From the NCBI RefSeq assembly GCF_051020955.1, contig NW_027477094.1, positions 1 through 64,000 of the forward strand: DNA of 64,000 nt, read 5' to 3'. This document shows positions 13,906 to 24,526 of the stretch, in pieces. Numbering within the stretch: position 1 is the stretch's first letter; the number at the start of each line of letters is the position of its first letter. The notes under the pieces were generated by a model. The model saw only the letters and a list, made by a program, of their open reading frames with translations. It was not told the DNA's origin and searched no databases. This stretch comes from Megalopta genalis (Eukaryota > Arthropoda > Insecta > Hymenoptera > Halictidae). Made by a program: the position numbers and the translations under genes.

Positions 13906-16106
13906 AGGCTTGGCATCAAATCCATGCGAAACAGATAGTTTAGCTTCAAATACTTGCGATATAAATGATATAGCTTCAAATGCAGGCGAAAGAAACGATT
14001 TAGCTACAAATCCATGCGAAACACATGATTTAGCTTGAAATCAATGCGAAGAAGAAGGCTTATCTTCTAATCCATGGGGAACAAATGGATTAGCTACAAA
14101 TACTTGTGATAGACATGATTTAGCTTCAACTGCATGCGAAACAAACGAATTAGCTTCAAATCCAAGCGTAACACATGATTAAGCTTCAAATGCATGTGAA
14201 ACACATGATTTAGCTTCAAATACTTGCCTTATAAATGATATAGCTTCAAGTGCAGGCGAAACAAACGAGTTAGCAACAAATCCATGCAAAACACATGATT
14301 TATCTTCAAATCAATGCGAAGTAGAAGGCTTAGCTTCAAATCCATGCGAAACGAATGATTTAGCTTCAAATACTTGCCTTATAAATGATATAGCTTCAAA
14401 TGCAGGCGAAACGAACGAATTAGCTTCAAATACATGCGAAACACATGATTTAGCTTCAAATCAATGTGAAGTAGATGGCTTAGCTTCAAATCCATGCGAA
14501 ACGAATGGTTTAGCTTCAAATGCTTGCGATATAAATGATATAGCTTCAAATGCAGGCGGAACAAACGAGTTAGCTTCAAATCCAAGCGAAACACATGATT
14601 TAGTTTCAAATTAATGCGAAGTAGAAGGCTGAGCTTCAAATCGATGCGAAACGAATGGTTTAGCATCAAATGCTTGCGATACAAATGATATAGCTTCAAA
14701 TGCAGGCGAAACAAACGAGTTAGCTTCAAATCCAAGCGAAACACATGATTTAGCTTCAAATGAATGCGGAGTAGAAGACTTAGCTTCAAATCTATGCGGA
14801 ACAAATGGTTTAGCCTCAAATACTTGTGATATACATGATTTAGCTTCAACTGCATGCGAAACAACTGAGTTAGCTACAAATCCAAGCGAAACAAATGATT
14901 TAGCTTCAAATCAATGCGAAGTAGAAGGCTTAGCTTCAAATCCATGCGAAACGAATGGTTTGGCTTCAAATGCTTGCGATATAAATGATATAGCTTCAAA
15001 TGCAGGCGGAACAAACAAGTTAGCTTTAAATCCAAGCGAAACACATGATTTAGTTTCAAATCAGTGCAAAGTAGAAGGCTTAGCTTCAAATCAATGCGGA
15101 AGAAATGGTTTAGATTCAGATACTTGTAATAAGCATGATTTAGCTTCAACTGCATTCGAAACAAACGAGTTAGCTTCAAATCCAAGCGAAACACATGATT
15201 TAGTTTCAAATTAATGCGAAGTAGAAGGCTTAGCTTCAAATCCATGCGAAACGAAAGATTTAGATTCAAATACTTGCGAATATAAGTGATATAGCTTCAA
15301 ATGCAGGCGCAACAAACGAGTTAGCTACAAATCCATGTGAAACGCATGATTTAGCTTGAAATCAATGCGAAGTAGAAGACTTAGCTTCAAATCTATTCGG
15401 AACAAATGGTTTAGCCTCAAATACTTGTGATATACATGATTTAGCTTCAACTGCATGCGAAACTACTGAGTTAGCTTCAAATCCAAGCGGAACACATGAT
15501 TTAGCTTCAAATACTTGCCATATAAATGATATAGCTTCAATTGCAGGCGAAACAAACCAGTTAACTTCAATTCCATGCGAAACAAATGATTTCGCTTCAA
15601 ATCAATGCTAAGTAGGAGGCTTAGCTTCAAATCCATGCGAAGCGAATGATTTAGCTTCAAATACTTGCCAAATGAATGATATAGCTTCAATTGCAGGCGA
15701 AACAAACCAGTTAACTTCAAATCCAAGCGAAACACATGATTTAGCTTCAAATGCATGCGGAGTGGAAGACTTAGCTTCAAATCTATGCGGAACAAATGGT
15801 TTAGCCTCAAATACTTGTGATATACATGATTTAGCTTCAACTGCATGCGAAACAACTGAGTTAGCTAAAATCCAAGCGAAACACATGATTTAGCTTCAAA
15901 TCAATGCGAAGTAGAAGGCTTAGCTTCAAATCCATGCGAAACGAATGGTTTGGCTTCAAATGCTTGCGATATAAACGATATAGCTTCAATTGCAGGCGAA
16001 ACAAACCAGTTAACTTCAAATCCAAGCGAAACACATGATTTAGCTTCAAATGCATGCGGAGTGGAAGACTTAGCTTCAAATCTATGCGGAACAAATGGTT
16101 TAGCCT

Positions 16107-18592
16107 CAAATACTTGTGATAAACATGATTTAGCTTCCTCTGCATGCGAAACAAACGAGTTAGCTTCAGATCCATGCGAAACACATGATTTAGCTTCCAA
16201 TCAATGCAAAGTAGAAGGCTTAGCTTCAAATCCATGCGAAACGAATGATTTAGCTTCAAATACTTGCCTTATAAATGATATAGCTTCAAATGCAGGCGAC
16301 ACAAACGAGTTAGCTTCAAACCCAAGCGAAACACATGATTTAGCTTCAAATGCATGCGGAGTAGAAGATTTAGCTTCAAATCTATGCGGAACAAATGGTT
16401 TAGCCTCAAATACTTGTGATGTACATGATTTAGCTTCAACTGCATGCGAAACAACTGAGTTAGCTTCAAATACAAGCGAAACACATGATTTAGATTCAAA
16501 TACTTGCCTTATAAATGATATAGCTTCAAGTGCGGGCGAAACAAATGAGTTAGCTACAAATCCATGAAAAACACATGATTTAGCTTCAAATCAATTCGAA
16601 GTAGAAGGCTTAGATTCAAATCCATGCGAAACGAAAGATTTAGATTCAAATACTTGCGAATATAAGTGATATAGCTTCAAATGCAGGCGAAACAAACGAG
16701 TTAGCTACAAATCCATGCGAAACAAATGATTTAGCTTCAAATCAATGCTAAGTAGAAGGCTTAGCTTCAAATCCATGCGAAACGAATGATTTAGCTTCAA
16801 ATACTTGTGATATACATGATTTAGCTTCAACTGCATGCGAAACAACTGAGTTAGCTACAAATCCAAGCGAAACACATGATTTAGCTTCAAATCAATGCGA
16901 AGTAGAAGGCTTAGCTTCAAATCCATGCGAAACGAATGGTTTGGCTTCAAATGCTTGCGATATAAATGATATAGCTTCAAATGCAGGCGGAGCAAACGAG
17001 TTAGCTTTAAATCCAAGCGAAACACATGATTTAGCTTCAAATGAATGCGGAGTAGAAGACTTAGCTTCAAATCTATGCGGAACAAATGGTTTAGCCTCAA
17101 ATACTTGTGATATACATGATTTAGCTTCAACTGCATGCGAAACTACTGAGTTAGCTTCAAATCCAAGCGGAACATATGATTTAGCTTCAAATACTAGCCA
17201 TATAAATGATATAGCTTCAATTGCAGGCGAAACAAACCAGTTAACTTCAATTCCATGCGAAACAAGTGATTTAGCTTCAAATCAATGCTAAGTAGAAGGC
17301 TTAGCTTCAAATCCATGCGAAACGAATGATTTAGCTTCAAATACTTGTGATATACATGATTTAGCTTCAACTGCATGCGAAACAACTGAGTTAGCTACAA
17401 ATCCAAGCGAAACACATGATTTAGCTTCAAATCAATGCGAAGTAGAAGGCTTAGCTTCAAATCCATGCGAAACGAATGGTTTGGCTTCAAATGCTTGCGA
17501 TATACATGATTTAGCTTCAACTGCATGCGAAACTACTGAGTTAGCTTCAAATCCAAGCGGAACACATGATTTAGCTTCAAATACTTGCCATATGAATGAT
17601 ATAGATTCAATTGCAGGCGAAACAAACCAGTTAACTTCAATTCCATGCGAAACAAATGATTTATCTTCAAATCAATGCGAAGTAGAAGGTTTAGCTTCAA
17701 ATCCATGCGAAACGAATGATTTAGCTTCAAATACTTGCCTTATAAATGATATAGCTTCAAATGCAGGCGAAACGAACGAGTTAGCTACAAATCCAAGCGA
17801 AACACATGATTTAGCTTCAAATCAATGCGAAGTAGAAGGCTTACTTTCAAATCCATGCGAAACGAATGGTTTAGCTTCAAATGCTTGCGATATAAATGAT
17901 ATAGCTTCAAATGCAGGCGGAACAAACGAGTTAGCTTCAAATCCAAGCGTAACACATGATTAAGCTTCAAATGCATGTGAAACACATGATTTAGCTTCAA
18001 ATACTTGCCTTATAAATGATATAGCTTCAAATGCAGGCGACACAAACGAGTTAGCTTCAAACCCAAGCGAAACACATGATTTTGCTTCAAATGCATGCGG
18101 AGTAGAAGATTTAGCTTCAAATCTATGCGGAACAAATGGTTTAGCCTCAAATACTTGTGATATACATGATTTAGCTTCAACTGCATGCGAAACAACTGAG
18201 TTAGCTTCAAATCCAAGCGAAACACATGATTTAGATTCAAATACTTGCCTTATAAATGATATAGCTTCAAGTGCAGGCGACTCAAACGAGTTAGCTACAA
18301 ATCCATGAAAAACACATGATTTAGCTTCAAATCAATTCGAAGTAGAAGGCTTAGATTCAAATCCATGCGAAACGAAAGATTTAGATTCAAATACTTGCGA
18401 ATATAAGTGATATAGCTTCAAATGCAGGCGAAACAAACGAGTTAGCTTCAAATCCAAGCGAAACACATGATTTAGCTTCAAATGAATGCGGAGTAGAAGA
18501 CTTAGCTTCAAATCTATGCGGAACAAATGGTTTAGCCTCAAATACTTGTGATATACATGATTTAGCTTCAACTGCATGCGAAACAACTGAGT
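16107..18592 (+). repeat. Segmental copy of about 10525-13010 (offset 5,582 bp)
   Basis: Markers at 10687, 11273, 11899, 12203 and 12750 all recur exactly 5,582 bp later. The pair shares distinctive rare variants, such as AAACCCAAGCG and the GATTTTGCTTC monomer. It belongs to a nested set of expansions with the 3.27-kb tandem duplication. Confidence 0.75.
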
Positions 18593-19712
18593 TAGCTACA
18601 AATCCAAGCGAAACAAATGATTTAGCTTCAAATCAATGCGAAGTAGAAGGCTTAGCTTCAAATCCATGCGAAACGAATGGTTTGGCTTCAAATGCTTGCG
18701 ATATAAATGATATAGCTTCAAATGCAGGCGGAACAAACAAGTTAGCTTTAAATCCAAGCGAAACACATGATTTAGTTTCAAATCAGTGCAAAGTAGAAGG
18801 CTTAGCTTCAAATCAATGCGGAAGAAATGGTTTAGATTCAGATACTTGTAATAAGCATGATTTAGCTTCAACTGCATTCGAAACAAACGAGTTAGCTTCA
18901 AATCCAAGCGAAACACATGATTTAGTTTCAAATTAATGCGAAGTAGAAGGCTTAGCTTCAAATCCATGCGAAACGAAAGATTTAGATTCAAATACTTGCG
19001 AATATAAGTGATATAGCTTCAAATGCAGGCGCAACAAACGAGTTAGCTACAAATCCATGTGAAACGCATGATTTAGCTTGAAATCAATGCGAAGTAGAAG
19101 ACTTAGCTTCAAATCTATTCGGAACAAATGGTTTAGCCTCAAATACTTGTGATATACATGATTTAGCTTCAACTGCATGCGAAACTACTGAGTTAGCTTC
19201 AAATCCAAGCGGAACACATGATTTAGCTTCAAATACTTGCCATATAAATGATATAGCTTCAATTGCAGGCGAAACAAACCAGTTAACTTCAATTCCATGC
19301 GAAACAAATGATTTCGCTTCAAATCAATGCTAAGTAGGAGGCTTAGCTTCAAATCCATGCGAAGCGAATGATTTAGCTTCAAATACTTGCCAAATGAATG
19401 ATATAGCTTCAATTGCAGGCGAAACAAACCAGTTAACTTCAAATCCAAGCGAAACACATGATTTAGCTTCAAATGCATGCGGAGTGGAAGACTTAGCTTC
19501 AAATCTATGCGGAACAAATGGTTTAGCCTCAAATACTTGTGATATACATGATTTAGCTTCAACTGCATGCGAAACAACTGAGTTAGCTAAAATCCAAGCG
19601 AAACACATGATTTAGCTTCAAATCAATGCGAAGTAGAAGGCTTAGCTTCAAATCCATGCGAAACGAATGGTTTGGCTTCAAATGCTTGCGATATAAACGA
19701 TATAGCTTCAAA
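18412..19712 (+). repeat. Segmental copy of about 14690-15990 (offset 3,722 bp)
   Basis: Markers at 14874, 14960, 15463, 15608 and 15672 recur 3,722 bp downstream. They include private variants such as the one-base deletion GCTAAAATCC and the TAGGAGGC monomer. Similarity ends at a monomer boundary near 15990 and 19712. Confidence 0.75.
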
Positions 19713-21944
19713 TGCAGGCGGAACAAACGAGTTAGCTTCAAATCCATGCGAAACACATGATTTAGCTTCCAATCAATGCAAAGTAGAAGGTTTAGCTTCA
19801 AATCCATGCGAAACAGATAGTTTAGCTTCAAATACTTGCGATATAAATGATATAGCTTCAAATGCAGGCGAAAGAAACGATTTAGCTACAAATCCATGCG
19901 AAACACATGATTTAGCTTGAAATCAATGCGAAGTAGAAGACTTAGCTTCAAATCCATGCGAAACGAATGATTTACCTTCAAATACTTGCCTTATAAATGA
20001 TATAGCTTCAAATGCAGGCGAAACAAACGAGTTAGCTTCAAATCCAAGCGAAACACATGATTTAGCTTCAAATACTTGCCTTATAAATGATATAGCTTCA
20101 ATTGCAGGCGAAACAAAACAGTTAACTACAATTCCATGCGAAACAAATGATTTATCTTCAAATCAATGCGAAGTAGAAGGCTTAGCTTCAAATCCATGCG
20201 AAACGAATGATTTAGCTTCAAATACTTGCCTTATAAATGATATAGCTTCAAATGCAAGCGAAACGAACGAGTTAGCTTCAAATACAAGCGAAACACATGA
20301 TTTAGCTTCAAATGAATGCGGAGTGGAAGACTTAGCTTCAAATCTATGCGGAACAAATGGTTTAGCCTCAAATACTTGTGATATAGATGATTTAGCTTCA
20401 ACTGCATGCGAAACAACTCAGTTAGCTACAAATCCAAGCGAAACACATGATTTATCTTCAAATCAATGCGAGGTAGAAGGCTTAGCTTCAAATCCATACG
20501 AAACGAATGGTTTAGCTTCAAATGCTTGCGATATAAATGATATAGCTTCAAATGCAGGCGGAACAAACGAGTTAGCTTTAAATCCAAGCGAAACACATGA
20601 TTTAGTTTCAAATCAGTGCAAAGTAGAAGGCTTTGCTTCAAATCAATGCGAAACAAATGGTTTAGATTCAGATACTTGTGATAAACATGATTTAGCTTCC
20701 TCTGCATGCGAAACAAACGAGTTAGCTTCAAATCCAAGCGGAACACATGATTTAGCCTCAAACACTTGCCATATGAATGATATAGCTTAAAATGCAGGCG
20801 ACACAAACGAGTTAGCTTCAAATCCAAGCGAAACACATGATTTAGTTTCAAATGAGTGCGGAGAAGAAGACTTAGCTTCAAATCTATGCGGAACAAATGG
20901 TTTAGCTTCTAATCAATGCTAAGTAGAAGGCTTAGCTTCAAATCCATGCGAAACGAATGATTTAGCTTCAAATACTTGCCTTATAAATGATATAGCTTAA
21001 AATGCAGCCGACACAAACGAGTTAGCTTTAAATCCAAGCGAAACACATGATTTAGTTTCAAATCAGTGCAAAGTAGAAGGCTTAGCTTCAAATCAATGCG
21101 AAACAAATGGTTTAGATTCAGATACTTGTGATAAACATGATTTAGCTTCCTCTGCATGCGAAACAAACGAGTTAGCATCAAATCCATGCGAAACACATGA
21201 TTTAGCTTCCAATCAATGCAAAGTAGAAGGCTTAGCTTCAAATCCATGCGAAACAGATAGTTTAGCTTCAAATAATTGCGATATAAATGATATAGCTTCA
21301 AATGCAGGCGAAAGGAACGAGTTAGCTACAAATCCATGCGATACACATGATTTAGCTTGAAATCAATGCGAAGTAGAAGGCTTATCTTCTAATCCATGCG
21401 GAGCAAATGGATTAGCTACAAATACTTGTGATAGACATGATTTAGCTTCAACTGCATGCGAAACAAAAGAATTAGCTTCAAATCCAAGCGGAACACATGA
21501 TTTAGCCTCAAATACTTGCCAAATGAATGATATAGCTTCAATTGCAGGCGAAACAAACCAGTTAACTTCAATTCCATGCGAATCAAATGATTTAGCTTCA
21601 AATCAATGCTAAGTAGAAGGCTTAGCTTCAAATCCATGCGAAACGAATGATTTAGCTTCAAATACTTGCCTTATAAATGATATAGCTTCAAATGCAGGCG
21701 ACACAAACGAGTTAGCTTCAAATCCAAGCGAAACACATGATTTAGCTTCAAATGAGTGCGGAGTAGAAGACTTAGCTTCAAATCTATGCGGAACAAATGG
21801 TTTAGCCTCAAGTACTTGTGATATACATGATTTAGCTTCAACTGCATGCGAAACAACTGAGTTAGCTTCAAATCCAAGCGAAACACATGATTTAGATTCA
21901 AATACTTGCCTTATAAATGATATAGCTTCAAGTGCAGGCGAAAC

Positions 21945-21949
21945 AATCG
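21945..21949 (+). repeat. 5' target site duplication (AATCG)
   Basis: AATCG directly precedes the LTR and is repeated directly after the 3' LTR. Removing the element and one copy restores an ordinary 30-bp monomer of the AATCGAG type. Confidence 0.93.
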
Positions 21950-22008
21950 TGTTCCGGCCGAATCGCGGACCGCGGGTCAACGCACGCTCGACTTTCGATG
22001 TACGCCGT

Positions 22009-22037
22009 CTCGCCGTTTTTGTCGAATAAACGGCGAG
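22009..22037 (+). promoter_or_regulatory. U3 inverted repeat (10-bp stem)
   Basis: CTCGCCGTTT and AAACGGCGAG form a perfect 10-bp inverted repeat around a 9-base centre, upstream of the TATA-like box. It is duplicated in the 3' LTR at 26599-26627. Its role is unknown; it could be a DNA dyad for a regulatory protein, since it lies outside the predicted transcript start of the 5' LTR. Confidence 0.6.
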
Positions 22038-22148
22038 GCGGCGAGACAATAACACGATCGACGTGCGTTGGCCCGACCGTCAAACGCTCGCCTCGGCCTA
22101 AATGTACACATGCAGCGTTTTTGCCTTAGGAGGCAATGACCGGCCTTC

Positions 22149-22189
22149 GACACCTGACGATGCGTCACCTTGAGCATCGGCCAGGTGTC
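22149..22189 (+). promoter_or_regulatory. Nested inverted repeat abutting the TATA box
   Basis: GACACCTG (22149-22156) pairs with CAGGTGTC (22182-22189), and inside it CGATGC (22158-22163) pairs with GCATCG (22174-22179). The outer arm ends at the base before the TATA-like box. The two nested perfect arms (8 and 6 bp) suggest a strong dyad or cruciform-prone core promoter element. The same structure is present in the 3' LTR. Confidence 0.6.
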
Positions 22190-22197
22190 TATATATA
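22190..22197 (+). promoter_or_regulatory. TATA-like box of the LTR promoter
   Basis: TATATATA is the only clear TATA-type motif in the LTR and lies near its middle, as expected at the end of U3. A start about 30 bases downstream (near 22220) would leave U3 of about 270 bp and an R-U5 of about 235 bp. The start itself is not determined. The copy in the 3' LTR is at 26780-26787. Confidence 0.65.
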
Positions 22198-22283
22198 CTG
22201 CCGCAAATGTAATAACGAAAGCCTGCTCTCCAAGATATCGATATCGAACAGTCAAGTTTAATTTAGCGCCCTTGCGCCTATAC

Positions 22284-22356
22284 GAAGCCGTGCTTCAGCT
22301 TTTATATTTCGATCGTAGCCGTGCTACTCTTTATACGACAAACGGAGCCGTGCTCC
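22284..22356 (+). other. Three tandem hairpins with the same loop and covarying stems
   Basis: Three short hairpins are spaced 31 and 29 bases apart: GAAGC-CGT-GCTTC (22284-22296), GTAGC-CGT-GCTAC (22315-22327) and GGAGC-CGT-GCTCC (22344-22356). The CGT loop and the flanking G-C pairs are constant, while the second stem base changes A, T, G and its partner changes T, A, C to keep pairing. They lie downstream of the TATA-like box, so they would be in the RNA leader. The set is repeated in the 3' LTR at 26874-26946. A role in RNA packaging, dimerisation or translation is conceivable but not shown. Confidence 0.7.
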
Positions 22357-22394
22357 AAAAGCTTGTAAATCAAAGGACTGTGGAGTCCGAGTCA

Positions 22395-22400
22395 AATAAA
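22395..22400 (+). terminator. Polyadenylation signal AATAAA in the 5' LTR
   Basis: AATAAA lies about 55 bases before the LTR end and downstream of the TATA-like box, the arrangement expected for an R region. The copy in the 3' LTR (26985-26990) would be the one used. A second AATAAA at 22025-22030 is upstream of the TATA-like box and is less likely to act in the element's own transcript. Confidence 0.6.
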
Positions 22401-22460
22401 TCGAGTGTCGTCTCCTCCACGAATTCCGGCGTTTTAATTTTGTGCCGTGCGCAACATTTC

Positions 22461-22479
22461 TGGTCCTTCGAGCCGGATT
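22461..22479 (+). other. Primer binding site, tRNA-Tyr type
   Basis: TGGTCCTTCGAGCCGGATT starts four bases after the LTR. Its complement ends GGCTCGAAGGACCA, the acceptor and T-arm 3' end that I recall for metazoan tRNA-Tyr including the CCA tail. This would prime minus-strand DNA synthesis. The tRNA identity is from memory and was not searched. Confidence 0.75.
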
Positions 22480-22576
22480 CCGGAGACGACACAGGAGAGA
22501 TAAATCATCTCCATCAACAGCGTCGATCACGCAGTCGATCGACGCATACGAGTCCACTGTGACACTGCTGGTCAAC

Positions 22577-23758
22577 ATGGAGCAACTCATCAAGGAGCAG
22601 GAGCTCACCATCGGGGGGCTTTGCCGGATCCTGCCCAATTTCAAACGTCTGGGAAAGGCGAAATTCACCGAAGCCGCCGCCGAAGAACGCCTTCGCCGCC
22701 TGCGGACCGAGTGGGACGCGTGCCGACGCCTCCACCTCCAGTTGGAGCTGAAGGCCACTGGCGAAGAACGGGAAACCCGCGACTACTTTAAACAGGGGTA
22801 CTTCGAGCGGGCCGAAGCAGAGTTTGAACAGGCAAGTGACTTCTTCGTGGAACTGATCGCTTCATTTAGGAGCGGAGCGTCTGCGCTGGCTGACGCGAGC
22901 CAGACCAGGGAGCCCGACTCCTGTAGCGCGCCCGTGGCGCAGCTACCGCGACTCCCATTGCCGAGGTTCGCCGGCTGCTACACGGAGTGGCCGAGCTTCT
23001 CGGACCAGTTTGAGTCGCTGGTCGTGAAGAACCGGACTCTTCACGACGTCCAGCGACTTCAGTACCTCAAGGGTGCTTTAGAGGGAGAAGCAGCGTCCGA
23101 GATTGCTCACTACTCCGTGACAGCGGCGAACTTCGGCATCGCGTGGGCGGCCTTGGTCAGGAGGTATGACCGGAAGCGACTGGTCGTCAGTGCGCTCCTG
23201 TCGAGCTTCCTGACCCTTGCGCCGCTCACCCGCGATCGCGACGGCAGCGGTCTCGCCTTGCTGCGTCGTCGCACTAACGAGGCGTTGGCCCAGCTGCGAA
23301 ACTTGGGGCGGCCGGTGGACCATTGGGACGACCTGCTGGTCCACCTAACGGTGGAAAAACTCGACCCGAAGTCGAGAGAGGCGTGGGTCCACGAAATCCG
23401 CGCCGCAGTGGATCCACCCACGTATGCCTGTCTCGACGAGTTCCTGGAGTATCGGGCCGGGTCCTTCGCGGAGCTTAGGATGGCTCCGGAGCCCTCGGCT
23501 ACCTCCGCGGAGCGTAGGCCGGCCCGACCTCCACCACCGGTACGCTCCCACGCGATGGCGACGACGACGGCGGCGAGCCGTTGCCGGAAGTGCGGCGACA
23601 ACCACCCGCTGTTCCGGTGCCCTGCGTTCAGGGGCATGGCGATCAACCTGCGCCGGGATTTTGTTAGGGCGCGCGGTTGCTGCTTCAACTGCCTCCGTTC
23701 GGGACACCCCGCGACATCGTGTCCCTCCGCGTCGCGCTGCTCCGTTTGCAACGGCTAG
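22577..23758 (+). CDS. gag: BEL/Pao Gag polyprotein
   Basis: This 393-residue frame encodes the capsid/nucleocapsid precursor that packages the element RNA. The first in-frame ATG (CAACATGG context) is at 22577; upstream in-frame codons have no ATG. Residues 1-100 are charged and probably helical. Residues about 123-300 match the BEL-type gag domain (DUF1759-like: LPRLPLPRF, then TEWPSFSDQFES and YLKGALEGEA). Residues 301-335 form a proline/arginine linker. Zinc knuckles follow: C336-x2-C339-x3-H343-x4-C348 and C369-x2-C372-x4-H377-x4-C382. A third begins at C388-x2-C391 but is cut by a UAG (23756-23758), after which the same frame continues with the expected histidines. In most BEL elements gag and pol form one frame, so this is either a nonsense mutation or a readthrough codon. 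No frameshift is seen within gag. Confidence 0.9.
   Translation: MEQLIKEQELTIGGLCRILPNFKRLGKAKFTEAAAEERLRRLRTEWDACRRLHLQLELKATGEERETRDYFKQGYFERAEAEFEQASDFFVELIASFRSGASALADASQTREPDSCSAPVAQLPRLPLPRFAGCYTEWPSFSDQFESLVVKNRTLHDVQRLQYLKGALEGEAASEIAHYSVTAANFGIAWAALVRRYDRKRLVVSALLSSFLTLAPLTRDRDGSGLALLRRRTNEALAQLRNLGRPVDHWDDLLVHLTVEKLDPKSREAWVHEIRAAVDPPTYACLDEFLEYRAGSFAELRMAPEPSATSAERRPARPPPPVRSHAMATTTAASRCRKCGDNHPLFRCPAFRGMAINLRRDFVRARGCCFNCLRSGHPATSCPSASRCSVCNG
23756..23758 (+). other. In-frame UAG between gag and protease
   Basis: TAG interrupts the third zinc-finger-like motif. The preceding residues are CSVCNG and the next are HHTLIH in the same frame, with no further stop until 24524. One base change from AAG (Lys) or CAG would restore a sense codon. 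The context does not by itself decide between mutation and programmed readthrough. Confidence 0.8.
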
Positions 23759-24526
23759 CACCACACCCTGATTCACCAGGATTCCGGGGTTGGTGGCGGG
23801 CCAGAGTCAACCGCGGTAGAACTCGGGCGGGAAACAGCGACGAATATCTCCGCATCGTCCGTGGTCCACAACTGCATCGCACGCTGGAGCGGGAGCAGGG
23901 CCGTACTGCTCGCGACCGCTCTAGTATGGGTAGAGACACGCGACGGGGGGGTAAGGCCGGTGAGAGCCCTGTTGGACCAGGGATCGGAGGCGACCTTCGT
24001 CTCCGAATCCCTCGTCCAGGCCCTCCGCCTTCCTAAGCGGCCCGCGGCTATCACCGTGACGGGTGCGGGGGACGCGCCGGTGGGTCGCGTGACTTCGCGG
24101 GTCGATCTGGTGTTACGGTTGACCGGGCGCGGGAACGCTCCGATGCCGCTTTCCGCGTTCGTCCTCCGGAGACTTGCCGGGTACGCGCCCAAGACGACCG
24201 TCGATATTCGCGTTTACCCGCATCTGCAGGACCTCGTTTTAGCGGACCCTGATCCGACTAGAGATCTCCCTGTAGATCTCTTAATCGGGGCCGATCGTTA
24301 CGGTGATGTGATCGGTCCCGGCCTGCGCCGCGGAACACCCGGCCAGCCAATCGCGCAGAATACCATATTCGGTTGGGTCGTCTCGGGCGTCGCGTCGACA
24401 CCCGCGAACGAACCCGATCCCTCCGCGGCGTCCCTGCACTGTCGCGCGGAGGAAAGGTTGCAGCAGCAATTGCGTTGTTCTGGGAGCCCGAGGAGGCGAG
24501 TCCCAAATCTGTTCCCCCCCCCCTGA
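23759..24526 (+). pseudogene. pol: BEL/Pao Pol, protease domain (frame closed by frameshift)
   Basis: The frame continues gag after the UAG and has no ATG of its own near the start. It encodes the aspartic protease that matures the polyprotein. The catalytic motif DQGS is at 23975-23986, preceded by the hydrophobic ALL and followed by EATFV, as in BEL-type retropepsins (DUF1758-like). Further family landmarks are DLLIGADRYGD and AQNTIFGWVVSG. After about 24470 the expected continuation (WEPEE-like residues) moves to another frame, so the last 15 or so residues here are out-of-frame sequence ending at TGA 24524-24526. The catalytic part looks intact, but expression would need both UAG bypass and frame recovery. 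Confidence 0.85.

Larger units (their letters stand above)
1..21949. repeat. 30-bp satellite array, left block
   Basis: The whole stretch reads as head-to-tail 30-bp units with the core GATTTAGCTTCAAATC (or one- to two-base variants such as GAGTTAGCTTC, GATATAGCTTC, GGTTTAGCCTC) followed by a variable tail (for example CCATGCGAAAC, CCAAGCGAAAC, ACTTGCCTTAT, GCAGGCGAAAC, GAATGCGGAGT). Monomers fall into recognisable subtypes that occur in a recurrent order. Occasional 31-bp units (for example ending GCGAATATAAGTGATATAGC, first near 171-190) shift the phase. No spacer sequence, gene or RNA is visible. The consensus unit is about one third G+C, far below the inserted retroelement. The array continues beyond the left edge of the window. 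Its last five bases, AATCG, are the target duplication of the retroelement. Confidence 0.97.
21950..22456 (+). repeat. 5' LTR (507 bp)
   Basis: Starts TGTTCCGGCCG and ends GTGCGCAACA. It matches the 3' LTR at all positions except 22079 (G here, A at 26669). It holds a TATA-like box, a polyadenylation signal and many inverted repeats. The open frames crossing it are not considered genes. Confidence 0.96.

Noticed and set aside
1..21949. CRISPR array (many direct repeats of about 30 bp)
   Set aside because: The repeats are contiguous with no spacers, the variation is spread within the unit, and the flanking element is a eukaryotic retrotransposon.
21977..22562. Open frames inside the LTR on both strands (21977-22255 minus, 22170-22562 plus, and their 3' LTR copies)
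   Set aside because: They overlap promoter and leader structures, resemble no known family and are explained by GC-rich non-coding LTR sequence.
23110..23751. Minus-strand 213-codon frame opposite gag, and similar antisense frames over pol
   Set aside because: GC-rich shadow frames of a recognisable Gag and Pol on the plus strand.
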